Part shown: piece after piece, positions 17,267 to 28,991 of the stretch | Numbering within the stretch: the first letter of the stretch is position 1 | Layout: each line of letters begins with the position of its first letter | Assembly (NCBI RefSeq): GCF_026262505.1 | Contig: NC_067207.1 | Location: forward strand, 13,422,082-13,486,081 | Source: Trichomonas vaginalis G3 | Lineage: Eukaryota; Parabasalia; Trichomonadida; Trichomonadidae | Length of the DNA stretch: 64,000 bases | Direction of reading: 5' to 3' | The notes under the pieces: generated by a model | Told to the model about the DNA's origin: nothing | Database searches by the model: none | Seen by the model: the letters and a program-made list of their open reading frames with translations, nothing else | Translations under genes and position numbers: made by a program

Positions 17267-20200
17267 CATTTCGGTTAATCAGATTAATTTTTTTTTGTTA
17301 GATTCAGCAAATTTTTAACTCCCACTTGGGAAAGGATTTTTATACAAATGATAAATAGACTTAATGGGCTCGCACATGAACAAAAATCTACAGTCGAATC
17401 CGAGGATTTTTTTGTTCATCTTTATATCCTTGATAATTAAAAACAACCATTCTGGGTATTCAAATCGGCTATATTAGTAAATATAATCCTAAGTTTAGAT
17501 GAACAAAGAAACTCTTTTATTTATTGATATTAGACATATATGTCTCTGAGATCATGTAATGAAATATTTTTGTGTGTGATTCAATTCTTAATGATTGATA
17601 TGAGATATTGCGTATAGAATTTATGATTTGAAATATTTGATTTGAATCATGAAAATATAATAATTCAATTTTTCAAACACCACTCTCTATAACAGTCTAA
17701 TTATTTTTAACACTCAATTATACTTAGTTATCAAATTAAGCTTTTTTCATTACTCAATAAAAGTAGTATTCTTAGTCAATCATATACAGACGTATTTGTT
17801 TTTCTGAAATTAAGCCAAGATTCCCTTGAACATTGTGTAAAATGAAATCTAGGCGAATTTAAATTTTGATATAGAGCGATAATTACAGTTAGAGTAGTAG
17901 AAGATCATAAAATATCAAAAATAATCAGGGGTGTGATAAATGTATATATCTTATTGAATGAATGAACAACTATGAAATTTCAAAGTTTGAAAGTTTTGGA
18001 TTAAATGCAAATTTTCTCCACTTGATCTGTCATACTATTGACGGAGGCTATGAATGTTGCAGTGGCAAAGTGAATATTCATTGAAATTCACTGAGGAGAT
18101 CCGGATCCGACGGGATAATTTGTCAGTTTTTGAAATTCAACGATTTTTATTTCATTGATTTTTCAATAAAAAAGAGTTTAAAATTATTTCTTATTAAATT
18201 ATCTCTTTTTAAGTTTCGAATTGAATGAGAATTGAATTAACAGTTAATATAGAAGTCATTTGGTTAAGTCCTATATTAGTATTTTGTAATAATGCCAACA
18301 ATTTCTAATTGAATGTTTTCAAAAATAAAATATTTGATCGAGTCGTATAGTCAAAATTCTGATAATATTATGCTCTAATTTATGCAGATTATCACATACA
18401 TTATATAAAATCCAATTTTTTTGAAGTTCAAAATTCAAATATCATTTATACATTTTATACTAAACTGATCAATATTTCATTAAATATTTAATAAAGGTAC
18501 ATTCACTATTTTTGACAAAATTTTAAATTTTCATGGGGTTGTAAATCTTATAATAACTAGATGAATAAGGAATGAATCCCAGTATAATGTGCATCATTAT
18601 ATTAAACACTATATGTAAGGCTAATGATTCTATTAACACTTATGAAGATCTATAGTATTTGAGCAGATAAATTTGATAATTTCCAAAACTCTTATATTTC
18701 AAAATTAAAGTGTGTGAATGCATTTAAATGAGAGCAAAAAGAGATTGATGCTGTTAAAACTAGGTGTTAATTTGCAATTATTTCGCATCACAAGAACTAC
18801 CCAGTAAATTCGGCTATCTTTCTTTGCAATTATTCTCCATTATACCTATAATATAATGGTTAGGGTTTGAAGAAAAGTTACTAGAGAATTATTGACTTTT
18901 GAAATAATGCAGAATTTTACTTGAAGAAATCATTAATTTATGAGTTCCAAATTGCTAAGCATGACGAAGGATCATTAAATTTGCTACAATTAAATACACT
19001 TATTGCAGAATTAAGATTTTTGAAATTAAAAGTTTGAAATATTGCCTTTTTGAATAAAAATTTAAATTTTATTATATAATCATGATAATATCTTATAGAA
19101 ATTAAAAGAAAATATTTTAAACCATTCAAATATTTTGAATGTCTTATCAATTTAAAATATTAAAAGATAGCTTGATTTTATCATCATTAGTTGTTATCAA
19201 AGTTTTCTTCTTTTGATGAACAACAGTAAATGATTTGTTAATAGCTTGTCTTCCTTTTTTGCACCAAAATCAAAATTCTCACCCGATCAGTAATCGAAAA
19301 TTTTGTAGCATACGATTATTTTCCATTGAAAAATTATCACTAAAAAACTTTAAAAAATTAACTTTTATTCTTAATTTCATGTATGAAGGAGGTAGGAAAT
19401 GACTTTAAGATTGACATCCTATTCATGGCTAAAGTTTTAGGAACTTTGAAGCCTAATTTGATATTGAAATTTTGGAAGATCAATGAATATGGGGATAAAA
19501 GTTGCATATCCTTGGACATTAAGAGGACATGTTATGAGAGTGGATAGCGTTCGACGATTCACTGAAAAAGTTACTCCTCGAAAAGACTATCTCAAGCCAT
19601 CAAGTTTTTTGAATATTTTCTATCGTCTTTTTATTTTTAGTAAATTAGGATGCTCATTAAACAGTATGATTAAATATACAAAAATTTTTAATTTATTTTT
19701 CAAGGGAAAATAATCGTACGCTACAAAATTCTTTCGATTCATCATTCAATTGAGAATGATAATTTTGTAGCATTTTTCTAAAAAACGCTACAAAATTATT
19801 AAGTTATGATGATAATCTTGCACTCAATTTTGAAACTCTCTGATTTACAAATAAGCATTCCTTTGGAAAAGCAGTCCTATTATGATTCAAGATATTTTAA
19901 AGCCCCCATTTCATACAATGCGCAGATGTATTCGAAATTGCAAGAACTCTCAAGAAAAATGCAGCAGCAAAGAAGATTCCATAGTTTCTAGCATCAAAAA
20001 TTTACAACCTTAATACAACAGTTAAAGAGAAGCTCGAAAAGAAAATAATTAACCATAAAGCTGGAAACCATTCGATATATACTATTAGATCTAATAAAAA
20101 GTTAATTATAACATATTTTACATGCTATTTGTTGACTCTGTTCCATTATATTACCATATATATCTTTTTGAAATCTAAAATATTTTTACGATTTTAACCA

Positions 20201-20615
20201 TGTGTTGTTGAAACCATATATCAATCTTAGCTAAAGTATAGTTTATGAGTTTGTCACCATCTAACGTATGAATTTTCAAAAATGTCAAATATGTTCATTT
20301 TTTCTGTATATTCAGCCATAATTTCACGTAGTTATACTATTCAACTATTATTTAATATTTTTATCGATTTAAATATATGATGAGATGCTTAGTTCTCCCG
20401 GAAATCGATTTTTAATCGCAATTTTAACTTTCCAAAAAAATTCAAAAATAAAAATCCCTCTCAATTTTCTAAGTTTTCTAACTCGCCAAATCTCTAGCCA
20501 AATTTTTTTGGCCCGTATAAATATTGTTAGGCACTATATAGGGATGCTATTTATCCTATTTTTATCCCATTTTACTGTTATCGCCTAGTGAATGTACCTT
20601 TTATTTAATTAGATA
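17267..20615. other. Host AT-rich spacer, no convincing gene
   Basis: About 3.3 kb of low-complexity AT-rich DNA. Open frames are short (under 80 codons) and without recognisable domains. Apart from the inverted-repeat candidate at 19294-19735 I see no gene, RNA or repeat array. Confidence 0.6.
19294..19735. mobile_element. Candidate MITE with about 28-bp terminal inverted repeats
   Basis: The left end is TTTTGTAGCATACGATTATT and the right end reads AATAATCGTACGCTACAAAA, inverted and about 90 percent matching, 440 bp apart. A further small hairpin with the same TTTTGTAGC arms lies at about 19760-19797. No clear target duplication was found, so the exact ends are uncertain. Confidence 0.4.
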
Positions 20616-21104
20616 AAACTTTTCGGGGAGGTTTTTGTGATATGGAAAAATGTTCGTTGCTCAATTATCTCACTATTGGATGGACTTTTATCGAGCGAAA
20701 TTTTGGCTGTAAAGACAATTCTGATATTGGTAACATGGTGATAAGAACAAATAGTCAGTTTGCATGGTTTATGATGAGATAATTTCGATTTAAAAAAAAC
20801 ATAAAAATTGATTTTAATGAGCGATTATATTTGAATATGCTCTCCTAATTTGAAGGAACTGGTTAAATCATGAATTGATCATGAATAATTTTTTTTCGAA
20901 ATAACAATTATAATTTCATATTCATTATAAGTTGAAAATATATCATAAAGACTTTATGAATGATAAATTCCTAAAAAACAAGTTAGTTTGTTTCTGAAAA
21001 TAATAATAATAAAAACCAATTTAGACCCAATAATTTTTAGCGGGATAATTGAGATGTTTAACAAAAACTGAAAGGTGTCATTATTATCTATGACCAACAA
21101 GCAA

Positions 21105-21245
21105 CTGACCTAGTCTGGATTACAATATTCGGTTCATCAAACCGCCAATTTGATGAATCAAGCCAAATTGTAACTGACCTAGTCTGGATTACAATATTCG
21201 GTTCATCAAACCGCCAATTTGATGAATCAAGCCAAATTGTAACAA
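21105..21245 (+). repeat. Direct repeat, two units of about 69-71 bp
   Basis: The segment beginning CTGACCTAGTCTGGATTACA and ending CCAAATTGTAAC occurs twice in tandem. Each unit contains the inverted pair GGTTCATCAAACCGCCAATTT / GATGAATC. It belongs to the left arm of the fold-back element only. Confidence 0.75.
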
Positions 21246-21892
21246 ACCAGTTGTTGATTGCATGGTATCATTCATCGAACTGCCAATTTGATGAATTACA
21301 TTTCTTAGTCATCAAAATAGTGGTCATGTTACTATTCGTTAGGTTAAATTACTTTTAATGCCCATTCAAGGAAGTACATGTCAGTTACAGGGTTTATAGT
21401 TTTACTCGAATTGAGTAAACCTCTTGGAAGCAATTACCACAAGAGCCAAGACTTCTCGTTTACAGACTTTGAAAGCCAGGAAGGAGCCAGGTAACAATAA
21501 TGGGCTCTCTTATGATATTTTGGGATATTTATCAACAATTTGAGTTTCTACCTATTGTCTTCAATGAGGATTTTTTAGGCCAGAAGTACAATACCTGTAC
21601 AGTCTAACTACTAGGGCAATGTAGTCAAACTGTGCACGTATTGAACTTCTAAGGCTATTATTTATCTGTTATTGACATCATTCTTTTACATTACCGTCCT
21701 CTGGTCCTTAGAGGACCATAGATTCTGAAATTACTTGTGCAGAGCAAAGTTCTTCCGAGATCTCTCTATCCTTCGTAGATCTCGGAAAAACTTTGCCTTA
21801 AACTACTGCATTAATGTTTCCTAGTATTCAAAGAGCTATGAATTCTATAGTTGATCTTATAAGGTAGAGTTTTTCCTAACTTTCTCATTCGT

Positions 21893-23720
21893 TGAAAGGT
21901 TTTCAACAAAGCTATACCTTAAAAATCTGTGCTTGTTATATCTGATCATTTGTGTGTTAGGGGAGGTAAATTTATTCCACTAGAGCAAATTTTTTCCGAG
22001 GTTTCTCATCGAATGAGAAACCTCGGAACAACTCTTCAATAGTGTAATGAATTTGTGGTATTTGTCCTGCAAACAGCGAGAGAACTTGTCTGTAATTCGT
22101 TTATGATGAAGTTATCTGGATGTCTCTCAGATGAGGAAGGAAGTCCAGAAAACTTCACCATAAGTTAATACTTGTGTATTTCTATGACTCTCTTCACGTC
22201 AGAGAATGTAAATTTACTCGAATAGGGCAAAGTTCTGCTCAAGTTTCTCATTTGATGAGAAACCTCGGAAGAACTTTGCCCTAAGGTAATGTATATGTGA
22301 TTGTTGGCCCGCAGAGAAACAAGGAATCTGTTTGTATTTCGTTTATGGTGAAGTTCTCGGATGTTCTCTCAAATTATATGGAAAATCAAGATAACTTCAC
22401 CATAATTTGTTGTAGTTGTGATTCTCTGGCTCTTTGCCGGCCAGAAAACTAGAAAATAGTTTATAGTGGGAGTATGCTCGATGAATACCTACTCACTAAA
22501 AATATACGTTATTTTTTGTTTTCCTATGGGAAAATAGTTTTGATTTTTATACTATCGTATGCTTTGTTATTGCATGAATTGTCTATTTTCTTAATAAAAA
22601 CTCATTTTTCCGTGTGATTCTGAATCAATGCATTCCAAAAAAGCGTTTTCCGCCTTTGAAACGTGAAAACACACATTGCATGAAGAATCAGAGAAGATTT
22701 TCTATCTTTCAATTTTTTAGACTTTTGAAATTTGATAATAACTCCAAATTAAGCTGATAAACTCATAGAGCACATAAAATAACACATGCCTATCATATTT
22801 GAATTTTCTAAAAATCTCCAAAAAAATCGCGTTTTAAAAATTTCGTAGTTAAAAAGTAAATTTTTCACGATAAAAAAACTATAATTGGTTTTTTTTGGAA
22901 TTCTTCGAGTTAGAAAATCTTCTCTGATTCTTCATGCAATGTGTGTTTTCACGTTTCAAAGGCGGAAAACGCTTTTTTGGAATGCATTGATTCAGAATCA
23001 CACGGAAAAATGAGTTTTTATTAAGAAAATAGACAATTCATGCAATAACAAAGCATACGATAGTATAAAAATCAAAACTATTTTCCCATAGGAAAACAAA
23101 AAATAACGTATATTTTTAGTGAGTAGGTATTCATCGAGCATACTCCCACTATAAACTATTTTCTAGTTTTCTGGCCGGCAAAGAGCCAGAGAATCACAAC
23201 TACAACAAATTATGGTGAAATCTTGATTTTCCATATAATTTGAGAGAACATCCGAGAACTTCACCATAAACGAAATACAAACAGATTCCTTGTTTCTCTG
23301 CGGGCCAACAATCACATATACATTACCTTAGGGCAAAGTTCTTCCGAGGTTTCTCATCAAATGAGAAACTTGAGCAGAACTTTGCCCTATTCGAGTAAAT
23401 TTACATTCTCTGACGTGAAGAGAGTCATAGAAATACACAAGTATTAACTTATGGTGAAGTTTTCTGGACTTCCTTCCTCATCTGAGAGACATCCAGATAA
23501 CTTCATCATAAACGAATTACAGACAAGTTCTCTCGCTGTTTGCAGGACAAATACCACAAATTCATTACACTATTGAAGAGTTGTTCCGAGGTTTCTCATC
23601 GAATGAGAAACTCGGAAAAAATTTGCTCTAGTGGAATAAATTTACCTCCCCTAACACACAAATGATCAGATATAACAAGCACAGATTTTTAAGGTATAGC
23701 TTTGTTGAAAACCTTTCAAA
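21893..23720. repeat. Inner inverted repeat made of serial hairpins
   Basis: Each arm carries successive imperfect hairpins of about 55 bp with alternating stem types. One is AGGGCAAAGTTCT...AGAACTTTGCCCTA with an inner GAGGTTTCTCAT...ATGAGAAACCTC; the other is ATGGTGAAGTT...AACTTCACCATAA. The two arms then pair with each other around 22705-22912. Confidence 0.75.
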
Positions 23721-23815
23721 TAAAGAGAAATTTAAGGAGAAATTTGCCCGTTTGATGTATGGTGAGAAGCATATTTGAGAGTTTGGAGAGGCAAAGTGCA
23801 ATCACTATCAATATT

Positions 23816-24170
23816 GCACTTTGCCTGTCACATACATCTCGACAGAGGCAACATTCGATATGAAAGTTTCCTCTGTCGAGAAACTTCCTCACACCTCAAG
23901 AGATGCGAGGAACTTTTGACAGGCAAAGTGCAATATTGATAGGTGATTGCACTTTGCCTGTCACATACATCTCGACAGAGGCAACATTCGATATGAAAGT
24001 TTCCTCTGTCGAGAAACTTCCTCACACCTCAAGAGATGCGAGGAACTTTTGACAGGCAAAGTGCAATATTGATAGGTGATTGCACTTTGCCTGTCACATA
24101 CATCTCGACAGAGGCAACATTCGATATGAAAGTTTCCTCTGTCGAGAAACTTCCTCGAAACTCAAATTTT
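23816..24170 (+). repeat. 133-bp tandem repeat (about 2.7 copies)
   Basis: Units start at 23816, 23949 and 24082 with GCACTTTGCCTGTCACATAC. Each includes the hairpin TCTCGACAGAGG...CCTCTGTCGAGA, and the junctions form GACAGGCAAAGTGC...GCACTTTGCCTGTC stems. It lies in the right arm of the fold-back element only. Confidence 0.9.
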
Positions 24171-24307
24171 TCTTTAGAACTACAATATCTTAACAATTAG
24201 CTCATCAAAACACAACCTATAAACTTTAATTTTTACTTTTGTTTTTTTCAATATATGAACTAAATTTTTTTTTTCAAATTACTCCCACACTGGGAAAAGT
24301 ATTTTAA

Positions 24308-24715
24308 CTCAGATGTTGCCAACCTCTTCATCATTGCATTAACAAGTGCTTTGACTTAGAGGTTGCCAGCCTCTTCATCATTGCATTAACAAGTGCTTTG
24401 ACTTAGAGGTTGCCAGCCTCTTCATCATTGCATTAACAAGTGCTTTGACTTAGAGGTTGCCAGCCTCTTCATCATTGCATTAACAAGTGCTTTGACTTAG
24501 AGGTTGCCAGCCTCTTCATCATTGCATTAACAAGTGCTTTGACTTAGAGGTTGCCAGCCTCTTCATCATTGCATTAACAAGTGCTTTGACTTAGAGGTTG
24601 CCAGCCTCTTCATCATTGCATTAACAAGTGCTTTGACTTAGAGGTTGCCAACCTCTTCATCATTGCATTAACAAGTGCTTTGACTCAGAGGTTGCCAGCC
24701 TCTTCATCATTGTAA
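24308..24715 (+). repeat. 47-bp minisatellite, 9 copies
   Basis: Units with GTTGCCAGCCTCTTCATCAT recur at exactly 47-bp steps from 24315 to 24691 and are nearly identical, with differences mainly in the first and last units. This indicates recent tandem amplification inside the fold-back element. Confidence 0.92.
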
Positions 24716-25421
24716 AAATATATTACCGCTTTTTTTTTAATTCAATCGTAACATCTCAATTATCCCGCTAAAAATTATTGGGTCTAAATTGGTTTTTATT
24801 ATTATTATTTTCAGAAACAAACTAACTTGTTTTTTAGGAATTTATCATTCATAAAGTCTTTATGATATATTTTCAACTTATAATGAATATGAAATTATAA
24901 TTGTTATTTCGAAAAAAAATTATTCATGATCAATTCATGATTTAACCAGTTCCTTCAAATTAGGAGAGCATATTCAAATATAATCGCTCATTAAAATCAA
25001 TTTTTATGTTTTTTTTTAAATCGAAATTATCTCATCATAAACCATGCAAACTGACTATTTGTTCTTATCACCATGTTACCAATATCAGAATTGTCTTTAC
25101 AGCCAAAATTTCGCTCGATAAAAGTCCATCCAATAGTGAGATAATTGAGCAACGAACATTTTTCCATATCACAAAAACCTCCGCCAAACTTTTCAACACA
25201 AAAACCTCAAATTTTCAATTCATTGTATTTCTTATGGTCGTTTATTATGAATATTTACCTATTGATTTATCTAAATAATTTTAACTAAATTATTTGACTT
25301 ATTACTTTCTCAATTTTTTGTTTTCAAAATATGATTTTTATTCTTTTTAATCAATTTGGAACCTCATATTAATTCCTCATTTTCATATTCAATTCAATTG
25401 AAAATATATTTCCAAAATCAT

Positions 25422-26183
25422 ATGAAGAACATGAAAAACTTGATCTGCATTGTCCAAAAGAAGAAACTTAACCGTGCAGAAAAAAGGAGTTTGTTGTCAT
25501 CGATTGCAGCATGTCATAATTTTGGTGTTGAAGCCCATAATTATGTTCGGGATTCAGATGTATATGATTCAATTGTATTCTCATATTGCCGAACACTCAG
25601 GTATTTTGGTATCCCATTTATTTCATTTCGAGAAACTGAGAGATATAAATTCATGTTAGAACTATCTATTCAGCAAACATGGGCACTTGGAATAGGAGAA
25701 GCTCTTACAAACACCAAATTTTTCAATGCTTCTCGTCTTCCTACTTATCACCCTGAAGTAAAGGAAGATTATTTTGATTTAGCGCTAAGTACCTTAAAGA
25801 AAAATAAAAACTATGAAGAAGTTGCATCAATTCTAAAGGCTTCAAATCCTGATATTAGATACATTTCAATCCTTGATTCGCCGAGTCAAATTATTTTATG
25901 CACTTATACAAAGAAGACTAATAAATTTAATATCCACAAGGGTTGCTTTTCTACTTCTAATCTTACAATTTACGCTTATGAATCAGATATTAAAGCAAAG
26001 GAAAAGGCAAATATGATGAAAAAGAAGGCAAAAGAGCAAGACGAATCTTGTAAAGACTCCGAAGGATCAAATTTAAATCTTGATCTCGATACATCTTCGA
26101 TGCCCGATGACAATTTTCTGATGTACTCAGAATTGGATAAGATTCCTGAATTCGGACCGTGCGAAATATTTGAAGATCTTTGA
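25422..26183 (+). CDS. Unrecognised host protein, 253 aa
   Basis: The start is taken at ATG 25422 (MKNMKNLICIVQKKKLNR). Possible TCA initiators occur just upstream (TCATTTTCATATTC around 25377, and TCAT touching the ATG), as expected for Trichomonas genes. A globular, mainly helical first 200 residues are followed by a Lys-rich stretch (KAKEKANMMKKKAKEQ) and an acidic tail ending CEIFEDL. There is no intron and no recognised domain. It lies 228 bp from the fold-back element. Real coding is supported by length and composition. Confidence 0.6.
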   Translation: MKNMKNLICIVQKKKLNRAEKRSLLSSIAACHNFGVEAHNYVRDSDVYDSIVFSYCRTLRYFGIPFISFRETERYKFMLELSIQQTWALGIGEALTNTKFFNASRLPTYHPEVKEDYFDLALSTLKKNKNYEEVASILKASNPDIRYISILDSPSQIILCTYTKKTNKFNIHKGCFSTSNLTIYAYESDIKAKEKANMMKKKAKEQDESCKDSEGSNLNLDLDTSSMPDDNFLMYSELDKIPEFGPCEIFEDL

Positions 26184-27032
26184 TTTTTATTTAAGAAAAA
26201 TGATCAAATTGAATTTGATTTCGAATTAGAATAAATATGCTTTGTTTTTATAGAAAATACAACATCTATTGCTTGCAAACTATTGATTTTTACGCAAAAT
26301 ATCTAAACATCAGCAATACAGACTTATAGTTTTGCAGAAATATTAAAACAGAAGTAATTTTTCAGAGTTAAAATCATAGGGGATAGTTTTATACGAGAAT
26401 GAATAGAAACGATCTTTCTTAAAATCAAATTTTGAGATTACAATACTGTCAGTGATTTTGAATGGGTATTGCGGCTTTACTGTGCTATATTGAATTTTCA
26501 TGGACCTAAATTGGCAAAGTCCATAATAAGGATGTTTCAATATGCTTATAAAATATATATAGTATTTAGAACATTTTTTGTCGAAATTTATGGAGAGAGG
26601 GTCAAAGTTGCTATTTGTCACTTTTCCACAAGAATATAATGGGGAAAAAGTTATCATATAGTTGATCTCATTCACTGAGGTGAGAGATGCATGTAGTGTA
26701 ATTTGATAAACAGTGGGATTGCTGCTCTAAGTCCTAGATTCGAGACACATTGGCTTCATTTTTCTCCTTTTTATTGACGTAAACTATTCAATTTTTGTGT
26801 TCTCCATTCAAATTTCAGAATTTTTTTTGCAGATTTCACGCTACATTCGAAGTTACCTTTTGTAACAACCACCACTGCCTACGAAAGACGAAAGTGTGTC
26901 ACGATTTCACCCGGAAATCCGACGGTTGTTTAAGAGTAAGCACTTTTGGCACCTACTCAAATTTATGAAAATCAAATTAATGTTTTTTTAGAATCAGCAT
27001 ATAATATCAGAAATTACATATATTATACATTA
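26184..27032. other. Host spacer with a weak 110-codon ORF
   Basis: The minus-strand ORF at 26343-26675 (MNEINYMITFSPLYSCGKVT...) has protein-like composition but no recognised domain and no clear initiator; it may be a gene fragment. The rest, up to the element B target site, shows no gene. Confidence 0.4.
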
Positions 27033-27038
27033 ACATAA

Positions 27039-27640
27039 AAAAAAAAAAAAAAAAGGTAGTGGGGCTTCCAGGCACTTCGTGCCTTCTAGCCCTGATGATG
27101 TTTAGTAAAAAATGAAGTTTTTATTCGGAAAAATTGTTAGTCTTCTGGGTCGAAAACATTATATATAATGTGTCGCTTTTCACAAATTATATATGTTTTC
27201 ATGTTTTGTCAAACATGAACGTACATGTTTTGTCAAGACTTCTTCGTAAATGTTTTGTCAAGACTTCTTCGTAAATGTTTTGTCAAGACTTCTTCGTAAA
27301 TGTTTTGTCAAGACTTCTTCGTAAATGTTTTGTCAAGACTTCTTCGTAAATGTTTTGTCAAGACTTCTTCGTAAATGTTTTGTCAAGACTTCTTCGTAAA
27401 TGTTTTGTCAAGACTTCTTCGTAAATGTTTTGTCAAGACTTCTTCGTAAAATCAGACAAAAATAATGTTTAGGTGAAGAGGTGAGATCTCACCTGTTTTC
27501 TCACCTGTTTTCTCACCTCTTGAATTTTCATGATTTCATCGTAAATGTTTTGTCAAGACTTCTTCGTAAATGTTTTGTCAAGACTTCTTCGTAAATGTTT
27601 TGTCACTTTTCTGTCACTTTTCAGGAAAAAACATTTTTAT
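27039..27640. repeat. Left terminal inverted repeat and subterminal 25-bp array of element B
   Basis: The terminal part 27039-27206 mirrors 52216-52378. Inward lie about ten 25-bp units (core TTCGTAAATGTTTTGTC) at 27237-27450, then the palindrome GGTGAGATCTCACC at 27480-27493, then further units to about 27605. The right end has the same order with fewer units, so the array varies in copy number. Confidence 0.88.
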
Positions 27641-27652
27641 TATTATATATAA

Positions 27653-28486
27653 ATGAATTTTACAAAACCACCGTTACCGTTCTTTGGAAATAAGAGTAGA
27701 TGTAAAGATATTATATTGAGAGAACTTAAGAAACTACCGAATGGTCTAACATTTGTAGATTTGTTCGGTGGAAGTTTCTATATATCCCATTTGTGCCATA
27801 TAATATTCCCAGACTCAAAGATTATATGCAATGACTTCGACAACTATATGGACCGTCTCAAACATATTCCAGACACAAACAATATATTGAAAGAGTTAAA
27901 AGAAAAGATACCTATAGGTAAGATGGAACGTATACCATTAGATAACAAAAATATTGTGAGAGAGGTTTTGAAAAAAGCAGAATATATAGACTGGGATAGT
28001 ATATCTGCTAGACTATTATATAGTGGTTCTATAAGAGTTCATGACATTGAAACACTTATGTCAAAAGTTTTATATCTTAACTATACAAATGTTTTCAAAG
28101 AGGACATAGAAAAATATATTGAGGGTATAGAGTTTGTGAGATGTCATTGGACAGATTTGTATGAAAAATATAAAGACAAGGAAAATGTTTTCTTTATAGT
28201 GGACCCGCCGTTCTATAACACATGGGATTTTCAATACCAAGTAGACTGGACTTTGAGAGACTCTTTAGAAACTTTAGACGTTTTACATAACCATCCATGC
28301 TTTTACTTTACATCCGATAAAAGTGGTTTGGAAACCGTTATGAGATGGTTAGAGGACATACATGACTATGAGTTTATATATGACAAGATAGAATATGAGA
28401 GAGGTCCTATAAACTGGAGAAAGTGTCACAATAAAGAAATTTTATTAGTAAGTAAATGTGGTTTGAAATCGGACTACTTGTTTTAG
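27653..28486 (+). CDS. D12-class (Dam-like) DNA adenine methyltransferase
   Basis: 277 residues with PFFGNKSRCKD (9-19), VDLFGGSF (35-42), NDFD (60-63) and the catalytic VDPPFYN (183-189). It differs from the element A copy at a handful of residues and ends slightly later, so its 3' end overlaps the 43-aa membrane protein gene. It looks whole, making methylation one of the better preserved functions. Confidence 0.82.
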   Translation: MNFTKPPLPFFGNKSRCKDIILRELKKLPNGLTFVDLFGGSFYISHLCHIIFPDSKIICNDFDNYMDRLKHIPDTNNILKELKEKIPIGKMERIPLDNKNIVREVLKKAEYIDWDSISARLLYSGSIRVHDIETLMSKVLYLNYTNVFKEDIEKYIEGIEFVRCHWTDLYEKYKDKENVFFIVDPPFYNTWDFQYQVDWTLRDSLETLDVLHNHPCFYFTSDKSGLETVMRWLEDIHDYEFIYDKIEYERGPINWRKCHNKEILLVSKCGLKSDYLF

Positions 28487-28587
28487 GTTTTTTCCATTGT
28501 GTCATTTATTTCTTTGACGTGGCAGAAAAGTACAGAGAATATGAAGATGAACCAATGCCTGCAAATGTTCAGTATATGTACTCGTAA
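28456..28587 (+). CDS. Small single-span membrane protein, 43 aa
   Basis: Twin of 16053-16184, with one conservative difference (Lys for Arg in the tail). It starts inside the methyltransferase gene in another frame. The hydrophobic span covers residues 4-20. Confidence 0.6.
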   Translation: MWFEIGLLVLGFFHCVIYFFDVAEKYREYEDEPMPANVQYMYS

Positions 28588-28610
28588 GAGATATTTTTAT
28601 CTAATATTAA

Positions 28611-28973
28611 ATGGACGCACAGAACTTAGCGAATGCACAGCAACCTGGACAACCAAACCCAGAGAATATTCCAAATGAAGTTAGAATACAAACTGCAATG
28701 GCAAACTATGGTCAAGTGCCAACAGATGTACAAATGCAAACTGCCATGTCAAATGACGCTGCGTTAGGTTTGCCACCATGGTATGCAAATATGAGATGGA
28801 AAGAGTTTTATACAAACCCTGAAGTGGGATATAAACAACTTTATGCAGATGACGCGAACACAGGAGTTGACCCAGAATATGTTTTCTATCAGAGGAGAAA
28901 CAGAATGTATGAGCTCCAGTTAAAGAATGCTATGGAACTCAGCAGGAAACGTAAGAGACTAGGCGGACATTAG
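28611..28973 (+). CDS. Hypothetical 120-aa protein
   Basis: Twin of 15668-16030, nearly identical; N-terminal Asn/Gln/Pro-rich repeat, basic C-terminus. It looks whole. Function unknown. Confidence 0.65.
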   Translation: MDAQNLANAQQPGQPNPENIPNEVRIQTAMANYGQVPTDVQMQTAMSNDAALGLPPWYANMRWKEFYTNPEVGYKQLYADDANTGVDPEYVFYQRRNRMYELQLKNAMELSRKRKRLGGH

Positions 28974-28991
28974 ATTTTTACATATAGTAAA

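Larger units (their letters stand above)
20625..25185. mobile_element. Fold-back (MULE-like) DNA transposon, non-autonomous
   Basis: The 4,561-bp element is flanked by the 9-bp direct repeat AAACTTTTC (20616-20624 and 25186-25194). The outer arms 20625-21058 and about 24750-25185 are near-perfect inverted repeats starting GGnGGAGGTTTTTGTGATA. A second inverted pair, about 21893-22700 and 22912-23720, surrounds a roughly 210-bp centre. Long arms plus a 9-bp duplication fit Mutator-like fold-back elements. It has no transposase gene, so it would move only with help. Confidence 0.8.

Noticed and set aside
24308-24715. Possible CRISPR-like array (47-bp period)
   Set aside because: The whole 47-bp unit is conserved, with no spacers; a minisatellite inside a transposon.
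20625-25185. Reading the palindromic region as an assembly artefact
   Set aside because: A 9-bp direct repeat at both borders and arm-specific tandem arrays show a real inserted element and not a mirrored contig.
26680-26760. Second tRNA-like stretch (CTAGATTCGAGAC)
   Set aside because: No cloverleaf can be formed around it; chance resemblance to a T-loop.
27237-27605. Possible CRISPR array (regular 25-bp repeats)
   Set aside because: Units are directly tandem with no unique spacers, and the host is a eukaryote.
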